The notes under the pieces: model-generated
Told to the model about the DNA's origin: nothing
Database searches by the model: none
The model's input: the letters and a program-made list of their open reading frames with translations, nothing else
DNA from: Thermoleophilia bacterium
GTDB lineage: Bacteria; Actinomycetota; Thermoleophilia; UBA2241
Direction: 5' to 3'
Length of the DNA stretch: 64,000 bases
NCBI GenBank assembly: GCA_041393415.1
Contig: JAWKKE010000004.1
Span: forward strand, 124,001-188,000
In this document: positions 42,346 to 50,185 of the stretch, piece after piece
Numbering within the stretch: the first letter of the stretch is position 1
Layout: each line of letters starts with the position of its first letter
Position numbers and translations under genes: made by a program

Positions 42346-42822
42346 CTAGAGGAGCTCGGCCTTGCCGCCGGCAGCCTCAATTTTCTCGATCGCGGTGCGT
42401 GAGAACATGTGCATCTGGACGTTCAGCGCCAGAGCGAGCTCTCCGCCCCCAAGAATCTTGATCGGCGTGCGAGTGTTCTTGACGATACGCTTCTCCACGA
42501 GTGTCTCGGGCGTCACACTATCGCCCGCAGCGAATGCTTCGGCCAGGCGACCGACGTTCACCGGGATGGCGTACGTGCGAAACGGGCCAATGGGCATGCT
42601 CTTCTTCATGTGTGCGCCACGCATCTTGCCGAGGCGCATGTAGATCGGCATCTGACCACCCTCGTACCCGGGCCGAACGCCCCCGCCGGAACGAGAGTTG
42701 TATCCCTTGTGGCCCTTGCCGGCGGTCTTTCCCTGGCCGGATCCCTTCCCACGACCAAGACGCTTGGTATTCTTCGTCGAGCCCGGATTTGGGCGCAGGT
42801 TGTGCAGTCCTAGTTCGGTCAT
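42346..42822 (-). CDS. rplO: 50S ribosomal protein L15
   Basis: L15, 158 residues from ATG 42822. The Gly/Lys-rich N-terminal extension 'RLGRGKGSGQGKTAGKGHKG' reaches into the 23S core, and the C-terminal domain ends 'IEKIEAAGGKAELL'. The ATG lies one base after the rpmD stop, so translation is coupled. A frame to 42855 overlaps rpmD and is rejected. Confidence 0.98.
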   Translation of the reverse strand: MTELGLHNLRPNPGSTKNTKRLGRGKGSGQGKTAGKGHKGYNSRSGGGVRPGYEGGQMPIYMRLGKMRGAHMKKSMPIGPFRTYAIPVNVGRLAEAFAAGDSVTPETLVEKRIVKNTRTPIKILGGGELALALNVQMHMFSRTAIEKIEAAGGKAELL

Positions 42823-42823
42823 C

Positions 42824-43018
42824 TCACTGCTTCTCTGTTGTGGGGCGCACCTCAAGAAGGTACGCCACCTTGTTCACCATGCCGCGAATCACAGGCGTGT
42901 CCTCGTGCACCACTGTGTGACGGATGCGCTTGAGCCCGAGAGCGCGGAGCGTTCCACGCGCCTGCGGCCGACAACCGATGGCGCTCTTCACCTGAGTGAT
43001 CTCAAGATAGGTGGTCAT
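42824..43018 (-). CDS. rpmD: 50S ribosomal protein L30
   Basis: L30, 64 residues, reading MTTYLEITQVKSAIGCRPQA then 'LRALGLKRIRHTVVHEDTPV', the family core. The ATG at 43018 lies four bases after the rpsE stop. It sits between rpsE and rplO as in other spc operons. The larger open frame that contains it (to 43261) is an rpsE shadow. Confidence 0.97.
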   Translation of the reverse strand: MTTYLEITQVKSAIGCRPQARGTLRALGLKRIRHTVVHEDTPVIRGMVNKVAYLLEVRPTTEKQ

Positions 43019-43022
43019 ACGC

Positions 43023-43577
43023 TCAGGCCTCCTTGACCGCCAGGTCGTCGTCAGCGACTTCGCGATCGGCAAGACCCAAGACCTTCGCCACCGACACACC
43101 GCGCAGCCGCGCGACGCTCTCTGGCGTCTTGAGATCCTGGAGACCGGCAACGGTAGCGCGGACCAGATTGATCGGATTGGTCGTGCCGAGCGACTTCGTG
43201 AGAATGTCACGTACACCGGCGAGCTCAAGAACGGCGCGGACACCGCCCGAGGCGATGACACCGGTACCTGGCGCCGCCGGCTTCAGCAGAACTCGTGCCG
43301 CACCGAAACGGCCGATCACTTGATGTGTCGTCGTTACGCCATTGTAACGCGGCACGGTGAACAGGTTCTTCTTCGCATCCTCGATCGCCTTCTGAATCGC
43401 GAGCGGGACTTCGCGAGCCTTGCCGTAGCCGGCCCCTACGTGGCCGTTCTCATCGCCGACGACAACCAGAGCCGTGAACGAGAACCGGCGGCCGCCCTTC
43501 ACGACCTTGGCGACGCGATTAATATGGACGACGCGCTCCTTGAGCTCGCTGCCTTCGTTGAATGATCCTCTAGCCAC
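43023..43577 (-). CDS. rpsE: 30S ribosomal protein S5
   Basis: S5, 184 residues; it affects decoding accuracy. The double-stranded-RNA-binding N-terminal domain 'ERVVHINRVAKVVKGGRRFSF' and 'GAGYGKAREVPLAIQKA' are followed by the C-terminal domain 'IASGGVRAVLELAGV'. The C-terminal tail (DREVADDDLAVKEA) is slightly longer and acidic. GTG start at 43577. Confidence 0.98.
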   Translation of the reverse strand: MARGSFNEGSELKERVVHINRVAKVVKGGRRFSFTALVVVGDENGHVGAGYGKAREVPLAIQKAIEDAKKNLFTVPRYNGVTTTHQVIGRFGAARVLLKPAAPGTGVIASGGVRAVLELAGVRDILTKSLGTTNPINLVRATVAGLQDLKTPESVARLRGVSVAKVLGLADREVADDDLAVKEA

Positions 43578-43595
43578 GGGGTCCTTTACTCCTTG

Positions 43596-43949
43596 TCAGA
43601 AAACCAGGCCACCCTCACGGGCGCCCTCGGCCAGAGCCTTCACGCGGCCGTGATACAAGTAGCCAGAGCGATCGAACACGACCTGTTCGATCCCTCTTTC
43701 CTTCGCCCTCTCTGCAAGCAGGGCGCCGACCTTCTTCGCCACAGCCGTCTTCTCAAGACCGCCGCGCTCGACCTCGGTTGACCGCGCCGCCGCCATTGTG
43801 ACACCAGCCTGGTCGTCGACGATCTGCACGTAGATCGCCTTGTTCGACCGAAACACGGACACCCTGGGGCGCTCGGGAGTACCCGCAACACGGCCACGAA
43901 TTCGCCGCTTCCGCCGAGCCCGGGCATCTCTAATGCTGAGTACGCTCAT
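43596..43949 (-). CDS. rplR: 50S ribosomal protein L18
   Basis: L18, 117 residues, a 5S rRNA binder. Seen are the basic start 'RDARARRKRRIRGRVAGTPERPR', 'VSVFRSNKAIYVQIVDD' and 'VVFDRSGYLYHGRVKALAEGAREGGLVF', the normal end. It lies between rplF and rpsE with gaps of 30 and 18 bases. Confidence 0.98.
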   Translation of the reverse strand: MSVLSIRDARARRKRRIRGRVAGTPERPRVSVFRSNKAIYVQIVDDQAGVTMAAARSTEVERGGLEKTAVAKKVGALLAERAKERGIEQVVFDRSGYLYHGRVKALAEGAREGGLVF

Positions 43950-43979
43950 CTCTTCTCGTCCTTCTTCTCTCCAAACAGG

Positions 43980-44513
43980 CTAGGCCCGCTTGCCGACCTT
44001 GCGCTGCACGAACTCCCCGGCATACCGAATGCCCTTGCCCTTGTACGGCTCAGGAGGACGAAGCGCGCGGATCTTCGCGGCGACCTCACCGACGACTTGC
44101 TTGTCGATCCCCTTTACCACAATCACAGTCGCCTGTGGGGTCTCGAAAGCGACATGCTCCGGCGGATCGACGACGACCGGATGACTGTATCCGACGAGAA
44201 GCTCAAGCGCGTCGCCCTTGACTCCAGCTCGATAGCCAACACCAACTACCTCGAGTCGCTTCTCGAAGCCGTCCGTGACGCCTGTGACCATGTTAGCAAT
44301 GAGCGTGCGCGTGAGACCATGCAGCGAGCGATGCGGACCGCTGTCGGTTGGCCTCTTCACCTGAATCACGCCGTCGCCAGCCTCCACGATCATCTCGCGT
44401 GGCACGCGCTGCGTGAGCTCGCCCTTAGGTCCCTTGACCGTCACAACCGCATTGTCGTACGTAAACTGCACGTTGCTCGGCAGCGGGATTGGGGCCTTTC
44501 CGATCCTCGACAT
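43980..44513 (-). CDS. rplF: 50S ribosomal protein L6
   Basis: L6, 177 residues, near the factor-binding site. It begins 'MSRIGKAPIPLPSNVQ' and contains the paired L6 domains with 'GYSHPVVVDPPEHV' and the C-terminal signature 'PPEPYKGKGIRYAGEFVQRK'. Normal length and usual place between rpsH and rplR. Confidence 0.98.
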   Translation of the reverse strand: MSRIGKAPIPLPSNVQFTYDNAVVTVKGPKGELTQRVPREMIVEAGDGVIQVKRPTDSGPHRSLHGLTRTLIANMVTGVTDGFEKRLEVVGVGYRAGVKGDALELLVGYSHPVVVDPPEHVAFETPQATVIVVKGIDKQVVGEVAAKIRALRPPEPYKGKGIRYAGEFVQRKVGKRA

Positions 44514-44522
44514 GTGCCGTCC

Positions 44523-44921
44523 TTACCAGATGAAGCAGATCACCTCGCCGCCCAGACCGAGTCGGCGCGCCTCCGCGCTCGTCACCAGTCCGTGCGACGT
44601 CGAGATGATCGCCGTCCCGAGCCCACCAAGCACCTTGGGCAACGACTCCTTGTTGGCGTACACCCGACGCCCTGGCTTGGAGACGCGCTTGATGCCAGAA
44701 ATGACCCGTTCTCTGTTCTTACCGTACTTGAGCTCGATCACGATAACGTCGCCCTGCTCTCCGCGCTTCGTCTCGTAACCCACGACGTACCCAAGGTCCG
44801 TCATCAGTCGCGCGATCTCGAGCTTCATCTTGGATGAGGGCACGTCCACCGTAGAATGACGCGCTGTGTTGCCATTGCGAATGCGTGTCAGCATGTCGGC
44901 GATGGGGTCTGTCATCGACAT
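44523..44921 (-). CDS. rpsH: 30S ribosomal protein S8
   Basis: S8, 132 residues, central-domain 16S binder. 'DPIADMLTRIRNGN' at the start and the conserved 'STSHGLVTSAEARRLGLGGEVICFIW' end are present. ATG 44921 has AGGAGG eight bases upstream; ATG 44915 is an alternative. In E. coli S8 regulates the spc operon; no binding site was recognised here. Confidence 0.98.
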   Translation of the reverse strand: MSMTDPIADMLTRIRNGNTARHSTVDVPSSKMKLEIARLMTDLGYVVGYETKRGEQGDVIVIELKYGKNRERVISGIKRVSKPGRRVYANKESLPKVLGGLGTAIISTSHGLVTSAEARRLGLGGEVICFIW

Positions 44922-44934
44922 AGTCCTCGCCTCC

Positions 44935-45120
44935 TCACCAGCTCGACTTCGTTAGGCCAGGGATGACGCCTTGATGCGCAACCTCGCGCAAGCAGATGCG
45001 GCAGAGCCCGAATTTGCGGTAGTAGGCGCGGGGGCGTCCGCAACGGTTGCAGCGGCTGTATTCGCGCGTTGAGTAGCGCTGCTTGCGCCCGGCCTTCACC
45101 ACGAGGGATGTCTTCGCCAT
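44935..45120 (-). CDS. rpsN: 30S ribosomal protein S14, type Z
   Basis: The short zinc form of S14, 61 residues, with the ligands in 'CNRCGRPRAYYRKFGLCRIC' (two C-x2-C pairs). The type Z form is usual in Gram-positives and in the spc operon. It lies between rplE and rpsH. Confidence 0.98.
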   Translation of the reverse strand: MAKTSLVVKAGRKQRYSTREYSRCNRCGRPRAYYRKFGLCRICLREVAHQGVIPGLTKSSW

Positions 45121-45133
45121 GCTCCAGATGCTC

Positions 45134-45682
45134 CTAGTTCGAACGGAACGGCATGCCGAGCTTGGCTAGCAGCGCACGCCCTTCCTCGTCCGTCTTCGCC
45201 GTCGTCGTGATGACGATATTGAGACCGCGAGATTGCTCGACCGAGTCGTAGTCGATCTCAGGGAAGATGGCTTGCTCTTTGACGCCCATGGCGAAATTGC
45301 CGCGGCCGTCAAACTGGCTCGGCGAGATGCCGCGGAAGTCGCGAATACGCGGCAGGGCAATCGACACGAGTCGGTCGATCATCTCGTACATTCGCTCGCC
45401 ACGCAATGTGACTCGACAGCCGATCGACATCCCCTCACGAACCTTGAAGCTCGCGATCGACTTCCGCGCCTTGGTAATCGCCGGACGCTGCCCCGCGATG
45501 AGCGCCATCTCCTCGACTGCATCGTCAAGCAGCTTCGCATTGGTTTTCGCCTCACCGACGCCCATGTTGAGCGTGACTTTGGTGACCCGCGGCACTTCCA
45601 TGATGTTACGGTAGCCGAACTCCTCCACGAGCTCCGGCACGATCTCTTTGAAGTACTTGTCCTTCAGCCTGGCCATACTCAC
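45134..45682 (-). CDS. rplE: 50S ribosomal protein L5
   Basis: L5, 182 residues, binds 5S rRNA and P-site tRNA. Core motifs are 'VPRVTKVTLNMGVGEA', 'GQRPAITKARKSIASFKVREG' and 'RGLNIVITTTAKTDEEGRALL'. ATG 45682 and ATG 45676 are both possible; homologues fit either. Confidence 0.98.
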   Translation of the reverse strand: MSMARLKDKYFKEIVPELVEEFGYRNIMEVPRVTKVTLNMGVGEAKTNAKLLDDAVEEMALIAGQRPAITKARKSIASFKVREGMSIGCRVTLRGERMYEMIDRLVSIALPRIRDFRGISPSQFDGRGNFAMGVKEQAIFPEIDYDSVEQSRGLNIVITTTAKTDEEGRALLAKLGMPFRSN

Positions 45683-45685
45683 GCC

Positions 45686-46021
45686 TTACGCCTTGTCGAT
45701 GTCTCTGCCGCAGCTACTGCGACGGCACTTCCTGACCTTGCCGCCACCATCGAGCAGGCGGTACCCCACACGGGTGGGCTGGCCACACGCGGGGCACACG
45801 ACCATCACGTTCGAAGCGTCCATCGGCGCCTCGCGCTCGATGACGCCGCCCTGCGGATTCTTCTTCGGGTGAGGCTTCGTGTGACGCTTCATCATGTTGA
45901 GGCGCTCGATCACGACCTTCCCAGTCTCGGACTCAACCCGCGTAACGGTGCCGGTCTTGCCGGCCTCTTTGCCGGACATGACCTTGACCTGATCACCCTT
46001 CTTGATCTTGCTCTTGTTCAT
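45686..46021 (-). CDS. rplX: 50S ribosomal protein L24 with Cys motif
   Basis: L24, 111 residues, assembly initiator. The KOW motif 'KKGDQVKVMSGKEAGKTGTV' starts the protein. The C-terminal part has 'VVCPACGQPTRVGYR' and 'CRRSSCG', two Cys pairs that may bind zinc; the second pair is spaced by four residues instead of the more common two. It follows rplN by 31 bases. Confidence 0.97.
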   Translation of the reverse strand: MNKSKIKKGDQVKVMSGKEAGKTGTVTRVESETGKVVIERLNMMKRHTKPHPKKNPQGGVIEREAPMDASNVMVVCPACGQPTRVGYRLLDGGGKVRKCRRSSCGRDIDKA

Positions 46022-46052
46022 CGTTCCTGCGACTCCCTCGCCTGGGCGGCCC

Positions 46053-46421
46053 TCAGAGGACCTCGGGTGCGAGCGACACGATCTTCATGAAGTTGTTCTC
46101 GCGCAGCTCGCGGGCCACGGGACCGAAGATGCGGGTCCCGCGCGGGTTGTTCTGATTGTCGATGAGCACGGCGGCATTCTCGTCGAACGCGATGTATGTG
46201 CCGTCCTTGCGGCCGAACTCCTTCTTCGTGCGCACCACCACAGCACGCACGACGTCGCCCTTCTTCACGCTACCGCCTGGCGTGGCGGCCTTCACTGTGC
46301 CGACGATCACGTCACCGACCCTGCCATAGCGTCGCTTAGAGCCGCCACGGATGCGAATACACAAGATCTCGCGGGCGCCGGTGTTGTCGGCCACTCGTAG
46401 TCTGGTCTCAACTTGAATCAT
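46053..46421 (-). CDS. rplN: 50S ribosomal protein L14
   Basis: L14, 122 residues, the normal length, from ATG 46421 (MIQVETRLRVADNTGAREI). Conserved 'RGGSKRRYGRVGDVIVGTVK' and the end 'RIFGPVARELRENNFMKIVS' are present. A frame to 46481 adds 20 residues overlapping rpsQ and is rejected. Confidence 0.98.
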   Translation of the reverse strand: MIQVETRLRVADNTGAREILCIRIRGGSKRRYGRVGDVIVGTVKAATPGGSVKKGDVVRAVVVRTKKEFGRKDGTYIAFDENAAVLIDNQNNPRGTRIFGPVARELRENNFMKIVSLAPEVL

Positions 46422-46444
46422 GGTTTCCTCTACCGAGTCTTGTG

Positions 46445-46855
46445 TTACTTGGCCTTCTCGAGGATCTCGAGAAGACGCCACCGCTTGGTAGCACTGAGCG
46501 GGCGTGTCTCGACCACGCGAACGAGATCACCCTTTCCGGCTGCATTGAGCTCGTCGTGGGCGTGCAGCTTGGTCGAACGACGCACAACCTTTCCGTAGAG
46601 CTGGTGCTTCTGAGTCACATCGATGCGCACCACAATGGTCTTGTCCATCGCGTCGCTGACGACGATCCCCCGGCGTTCCTTGCGACCAGAGATCTTCTCC
46701 GGAATCGCGTGTTCAGCTTTCGCCTTCGCGCGAGCCGGCGAGAGCGTCTTCGCCGACGTCGGCGCAGCCACCTCTGCGACCTTCTTCGCTGCGGGCTTCT
46801 TGGCCGCAGGCTTCTTGGTCGCCGGCTTGGTCTCGGTCTTCTTCACAGTCGCCAT
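46445..46855 (-). CDS. rpsQ: 30S ribosomal protein S17 with Lys/Ala/Pro-rich N-terminal extension
   Basis: S17 of 136 residues, whereas the usual length is about 85. The S17 OB-fold begins near residue 58 ('RRGIVVSDAMDKTIVVRIDV') and is normal. The first 50 residues are low complexity, with three near copies of KKPA and an Ala/Lys run, and are probably disordered and RNA-binding. ATG 46855 overlaps the rpmC stop as TAATG, which supports the long form; no start codon closer to the fold has a clear ribosome site. Confidence 0.95.
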   Translation of the reverse strand: MATVKKTETKPATKKPAAKKPAAKKVAEVAAPTSAKTLSPARAKAKAEHAIPEKISGRKERRGIVVSDAMDKTIVVRIDVTQKHQLYGKVVRRSTKLHAHDELNAAGKGDLVRVVETRPLSATKRWRLLEILEKAK

Positions 46856-47070
46856 TACGCCTCACCACCGGCTGCATTGCGGGCGCGATCCCGCTCCGCC
46901 TGCAGAGTCAGCAGACGAGCGATTTCGCGACGCGTAGCGTTGAGATTCTGCGGGTTCTCGAGCTGTCCCGTGGCGTGCTGGAACCGGAGATTGAAGAGCT
47001 CTTTCCGCGTGTCCTTCAGGCGAACCCCGAGCTCATCGTCGGAGAGCTCGCGCAGCTTGTTAGCCTTCAA
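46855..47070 (-). CDS. rpmC: 50S ribosomal protein L29
   Basis: L29, 71 residues, two helices at the exit tunnel. Core 'LRELSDDELGVRLKDTRKEL' and 'FNLRFQHATGQLENPQNL' are typical. The start is TTG at 47070, with GGAG five bases upstream, and it overlaps the rplP stop by 11 bases. It ends in TAATG shared with rpsQ. Confidence 0.97.
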   Translation of the reverse strand: MKANKLRELSDDELGVRLKDTRKELFNLRFQHATGQLENPQNLNATRREIARLLTLQAERDRARNAAGGEA

Positions 47071-47485
47071 AGAGACTCCCCTCCCTCGTCACAAACTTGC
47101 ATTTCACGGGCAACTTATGCATGGCGAGACGCATGGCTTCGCGCGCCACCGACTCGCTCACTCCGGACACCTCGAACAAGACCTTCCCAGGCTTCACGAC
47201 GGCGACCCACGATTCGGGCGAACCCTTGCCGCCGCCCATGCGTGTCTCGGCCGCCTTGCGGGTGATTGGCTTGTGCGGAAACACATTGATCCACACCTTG
47301 CCGCCGCGCTTCATGTAACGCGTCATCGCGATACGCGCGGACTCGATCTGGCGATTCGTCACCCACCCACATTGCAGAGCCTTGAGCCCGAAGTCACCGA
47401 ACTCAATCGAGGTGCCGCCTTTCGCAGCGCCGGCCATGCGGCCACGCTGTACCTTTCTATGCTTGATTCTCTTCGGCAGGAGCAT
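47060..47485 (-). CDS. rplP: 50S ribosomal protein L16
   Basis: L16, 141 residues, organises the A-site tRNA region. It starts 'MLLPKRIKHRKVQRGRMAG' and contains 'VWINVFPHKPITRKAAETRMGGGKGSPE', the conserved core. It lies 20 bases after rpsC. The last codons are shared with the TTG start of rpmC. Confidence 0.98.
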   Translation of the reverse strand: MLLPKRIKHRKVQRGRMAGAAKGGTSIEFGDFGLKALQCGWVTNRQIESARIAMTRYMKRGGKVWINVFPHKPITRKAAETRMGGGKGSPESWVAVVKPGKVLFEVSGVSESVAREAMRLAMHKLPVKCKFVTREGSLFEG

Positions 47486-47505
47486 TAATGCACGTCCTCT
47501 CTAGC

Positions 47506-48411
47506 TCAACTGCGCTGTTCGGACTCGGTGGCCGCGTCGGGTGCAGCAGCCGACCCTGAGGGAGCAGCTGCCGGCCGTGAAGCCGGCGCCTGGCGACCTG
47601 TGGGCGCCTGACGCCCGATGGGTGCCGTACGCGTCCGTGGCCCACTCGCTCCGCCACGTCCACCGGAAGCCCCACGACCCTCACGCCGCGGTCCGCCAGC
47701 GGAACGACGATCGCGAGGACCGCGATCGTCGCGTCGCTGCTCGTCGCGCTCCTGACGGGCCTTCGACTCGTCCTTGGGGTAGCCCTCGGGGAGGATCTCG
47801 CCCTTGTTGATCCAAACCTTCACGCCGATGCGCCCGAACGTCGTGCGGGCCTCACGGAGTCCGTAGTCGATATCAGCACGAATCGTATGCAACGGCACAC
47901 GACCCTCACTGTAGTGCTCGGCACGCGCCATCTCTCCGCCGCCAAGACGACCGCCGCAACGCACGCGCATGCCGGCCGCCCCCGAGCGCATTGCACTCGT
48001 AAGGGCGCGCTTCATGGCCCGCCGGAAGCTCACGCGATTCTCGAGCTGCTCAGCGATCGACTGGGCAACAAGCACCGCGTCGAGCTCGGGGCGCTTCACC
48101 TCAACGATGTTGACCTGCACGTTCTTGCGCGTCATCGCGTGGATTTCCTTGCGCAGCGCGTCGACCTCCGAACCGCTCTTGCCGATCACGATGCCGGGGC
48201 GCGCGGTATGGATATCGATCGTCACGTTATTCTGGTCTTTGCGCAACGCGATGCGCGACAAGCCCGCGTGCGAGAGTTTGCGCGTTATGTGCGTCCGCAC
48301 CCTCTCGTCCTCGCTGAGGAACTGCTTGAATTCCTTCTCTGTATACCAGTGCGACTTCCAGTCGTGGATGATGCCGACGCGAAAGCCGCCCGGATGCACC
48401 TTCTGGCCCAC
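47506..48411 (-). CDS. rpsC: 30S ribosomal protein S3 with long disordered C-terminus
   Basis: S3 of 301 residues; most bacterial S3 proteins have 210-240. The KH domain ('ARPGIVIGKSGSEVDALRKEI') and C-terminal domain ('RAEHYSEGRVPLHTIRADIDYG') are normal. After about residue 212 there is a tail of some 90 residues rich in Arg, Gly, Pro, Ala and Asp, with the short repeat IGRQAPTGRQAPASR. GTG start at 48411 overlaps the rplV stop as TAGTG. Confidence 0.97.
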   Translation of the reverse strand: MGQKVHPGGFRVGIIHDWKSHWYTEKEFKQFLSEDERVRTHITRKLSHAGLSRIALRKDQNNVTIDIHTARPGIVIGKSGSEVDALRKEIHAMTRKNVQVNIVEVKRPELDAVLVAQSIAEQLENRVSFRRAMKRALTSAMRSGAAGMRVRCGGRLGGGEMARAEHYSEGRVPLHTIRADIDYGLREARTTFGRIGVKVWINKGEILPEGYPKDESKARQERDEQRRDDRGPRDRRSAGGPRREGRGASGGRGGASGPRTRTAPIGRQAPTGRQAPASRPAAAPSGSAAAPDAATESEQRS

Positions 48412-48755
48412 TAGGAACGGACCCCCTTCTGCTCCACGGCGATGGTGACGTGGCTGCTGCGCTTCTGGATACGGTTCACACGGCCCATCGCGCGAAACTT
48501 CCAGCGCTTCAAAGTCGGACCTTCGTCGACTCGGGCCTCCTTGACGAACAGCTCATCGGCCATTAGCGCGTTGTTGTGCTCCGCGTTCGCGACTGCCGAG
48601 TTAAGGACCTTCGCGACGACACGAGCCGCGCTCCTGTTGGCAAAGAGCAGCGACGCGCGCGCCTCAGCAACAGACTTGCCGCGGATGAGATCGGCCGCCT
48701 CACGCATCTTCTGTGGACCGAGCGGTATGTACTTCGCTTGTGCTTTGACTGCCAT
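48411..48755 (-). CDS. rplV: 50S ribosomal protein L22
   Basis: L22, 114 residues, lines the exit tunnel. 'AKYIPLGPQKMREAADLIRGK' and the tunnel loop 'KRWKFRAMGRVNRIQKRSSHVTI' are conserved, with no insertion or deletion in the loop. It is six bases from rpsS. Confidence 0.98.
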   Translation of the reverse strand: MAVKAQAKYIPLGPQKMREAADLIRGKSVAEARASLLFANRSAARVVAKVLNSAVANAEHNNALMADELFVKEARVDEGPTLKRWKFRAMGRVNRIQKRSSHVTIAVEQKGVRS

Positions 48756-48761
48756 GACTCT

Positions 48762-49040
48762 TTACCTTCTCGCCGAACGATCGGCTTTGATGTGGCCACG
48801 GAACGTACGCGTGAGCGCGAACTCGCCCAGCTTGTGACCGACCATCGACTCGCTGATGAAAACAGGGATGTGCTTGCGCCCGTCATGCACGGCGATCGTA
48901 TGACCGACCATATCGGGGAAGATCGTCGAGGCCCGCGACCAGGTCTTGATCATCTTCTTCTGGCCGGCGTCGTTCATATCGACGATGCGCTTGATGAGGC
49001 GCTCGTCAACGAACGGACCCTTCTTAGCTGATCTGCTCAA
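48762..49040 (-). CDS. rpsS: 30S ribosomal protein S19
   Basis: S19, 92 residues, head protein. It reads 'RSAKKGPFVDERLIKRI', 'SRASTIFPDMVGHTIAVHDG' and 'FISESMVGHKLGEFALTRTF'. The start is TTG at 49040, with AGGAGG six bases upstream. Confidence 0.97.
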   Translation of the reverse strand: MSRSAKKGPFVDERLIKRIVDMNDAGQKKMIKTWSRASTIFPDMVGHTIAVHDGRKHIPVFISESMVGHKLGEFALTRTFRGHIKADRSARR

Positions 49041-49055
49041 AAGGTGCCTCCTGCC

Positions 49056-49895
49056 TTACCCACGCTTGCCACGCTTGCGGCCGCGGATGATGAGTTTGTC
49101 CGACTGCTTGTGATTGGCCCGCGTGCGGTAACCCAAAGTCGGCACGCCCCACGGAGTCACTGGGTGACGACCGGCGGTCGTCTTGCCCTCGCCGCCGCCG
49201 TGTGGATGGTCGACCGGGTTCATCGCCGTGCCGCGCACCGTGGGACGCACGCCACGCCAACGCGTACGGCCGGCCTTACCTCCATCGATATTGGAGTGAT
49301 CCGAATTGCCAATCTCGCCGACCGTTGCTCTACAGGTCAGGCGAATCCGCCGCAGCTCTCCGGAAGGTAGGCGCACCACCCCGTAGCCGCGCTCCTTGGC
49401 TTGAAGCTGGGCGCTTACTCCAGCGCTGCGCACCAGCTGGCCGCCACGACCCGGTTGGAGCTCAATGTTGTGGATCGTCGTACCGGCCGGGATATTCTCC
49501 AGCGGCAAGGCGTTGCCGGGCTTAATGTCAGCGGCCGGGCCGGACTCGATCACGTCGCCGACCCTGCAACCCTGCGGCGCAAGAATGTACCGCTTCTCAC
49601 CATCTGCGTAGTGCAGAAGAGCGATACGAGCCGATCGATTCGGGTCGTACTCGATATGCGCAACCTTGGCGGGAATGCCGTCCTTGTCGCGCTTGAAATC
49701 GATAATGCGATAGCGCCGCTTGTGCCCGCCACCTTGATGACGCGTTGTTATGCGACCGTAAGCATTGCGCCCACCGCTCTTCTTGAGCGGCGCGACAAGC
49801 GACCGCTCGGGTTCGCTGCGCGTGATGTCCTCGAACGTTTCGACCGTCATGAAGCGACGGCCGGGCGAGGTCGGCCTGAATCTCTTGATGCCCAT
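49056..49895 (-). CDS. rplB: 50S ribosomal protein L2
   Basis: L2, 279 residues, needed for subunit joining and peptidyl transfer. The central 'RNAYGRITTRHQGGGHKRRYR' and the C-terminal 'VRPTVRGTAMNPVDHPHGGGEGK' with the conserved His are present. ATG overlaps the rplW stop as TAATG. Confidence 0.98.
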   Translation of the reverse strand: MGIKRFRPTSPGRRFMTVETFEDITRSEPERSLVAPLKKSGGRNAYGRITTRHQGGGHKRRYRIIDFKRDKDGIPAKVAHIEYDPNRSARIALLHYADGEKRYILAPQGCRVGDVIESGPAADIKPGNALPLENIPAGTTIHNIELQPGRGGQLVRSAGVSAQLQAKERGYGVVRLPSGELRRIRLTCRATVGEIGNSDHSNIDGGKAGRTRWRGVRPTVRGTAMNPVDHPHGGGEGKTTAGRHPVTPWGVPTLGYRTRANHKQSDKLIIRGRKRGKRG

Positions 49896-50182
49896 TACCT
49901 GCCCTCGAAGAATTCGATCTTGTCGCCGGGCGCAAGCTGAACTACAGCTTTCTTCCAGCCGGGCGTGCTGCCGCGTGAGTACCCACGCCGTTTAGGCTTG
50001 GACGGCATGTTGGCCGTGGATACACCGACCACCGTCACGTCGAACAGCTGCTTGATCGCCTGAGCGATCATAGTCTTGTGAGCGTCCGAGTGTACCTCGA
50101 ACGTATAGCGACCCTCATCAATCTGAGCGTAACTCTTCTCAGACACGATGGGCCGAATGATGATCTTCTCCGCTTCTACCAT
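49895..50182 (-). CDS. rplW: 50S ribosomal protein L23
   Basis: L23, 95 residues, docking site for trigger factor and SRP at the tunnel exit. 'IIIRPIVSEKSYAQIDEGRYTF' and 'VVGVSTANMPSKPKRRGYSRG' are the family landmarks. It follows rplD by three bases. Confidence 0.98.
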   Translation of the reverse strand: MVEAEKIIIRPIVSEKSYAQIDEGRYTFEVHSDAHKTMIAQAIKQLFDVTVVGVSTANMPSKPKRRGYSRGSTPGWKKAVVQLAPGDKIEFFEGR

Positions 50183-50185
50183 GGT

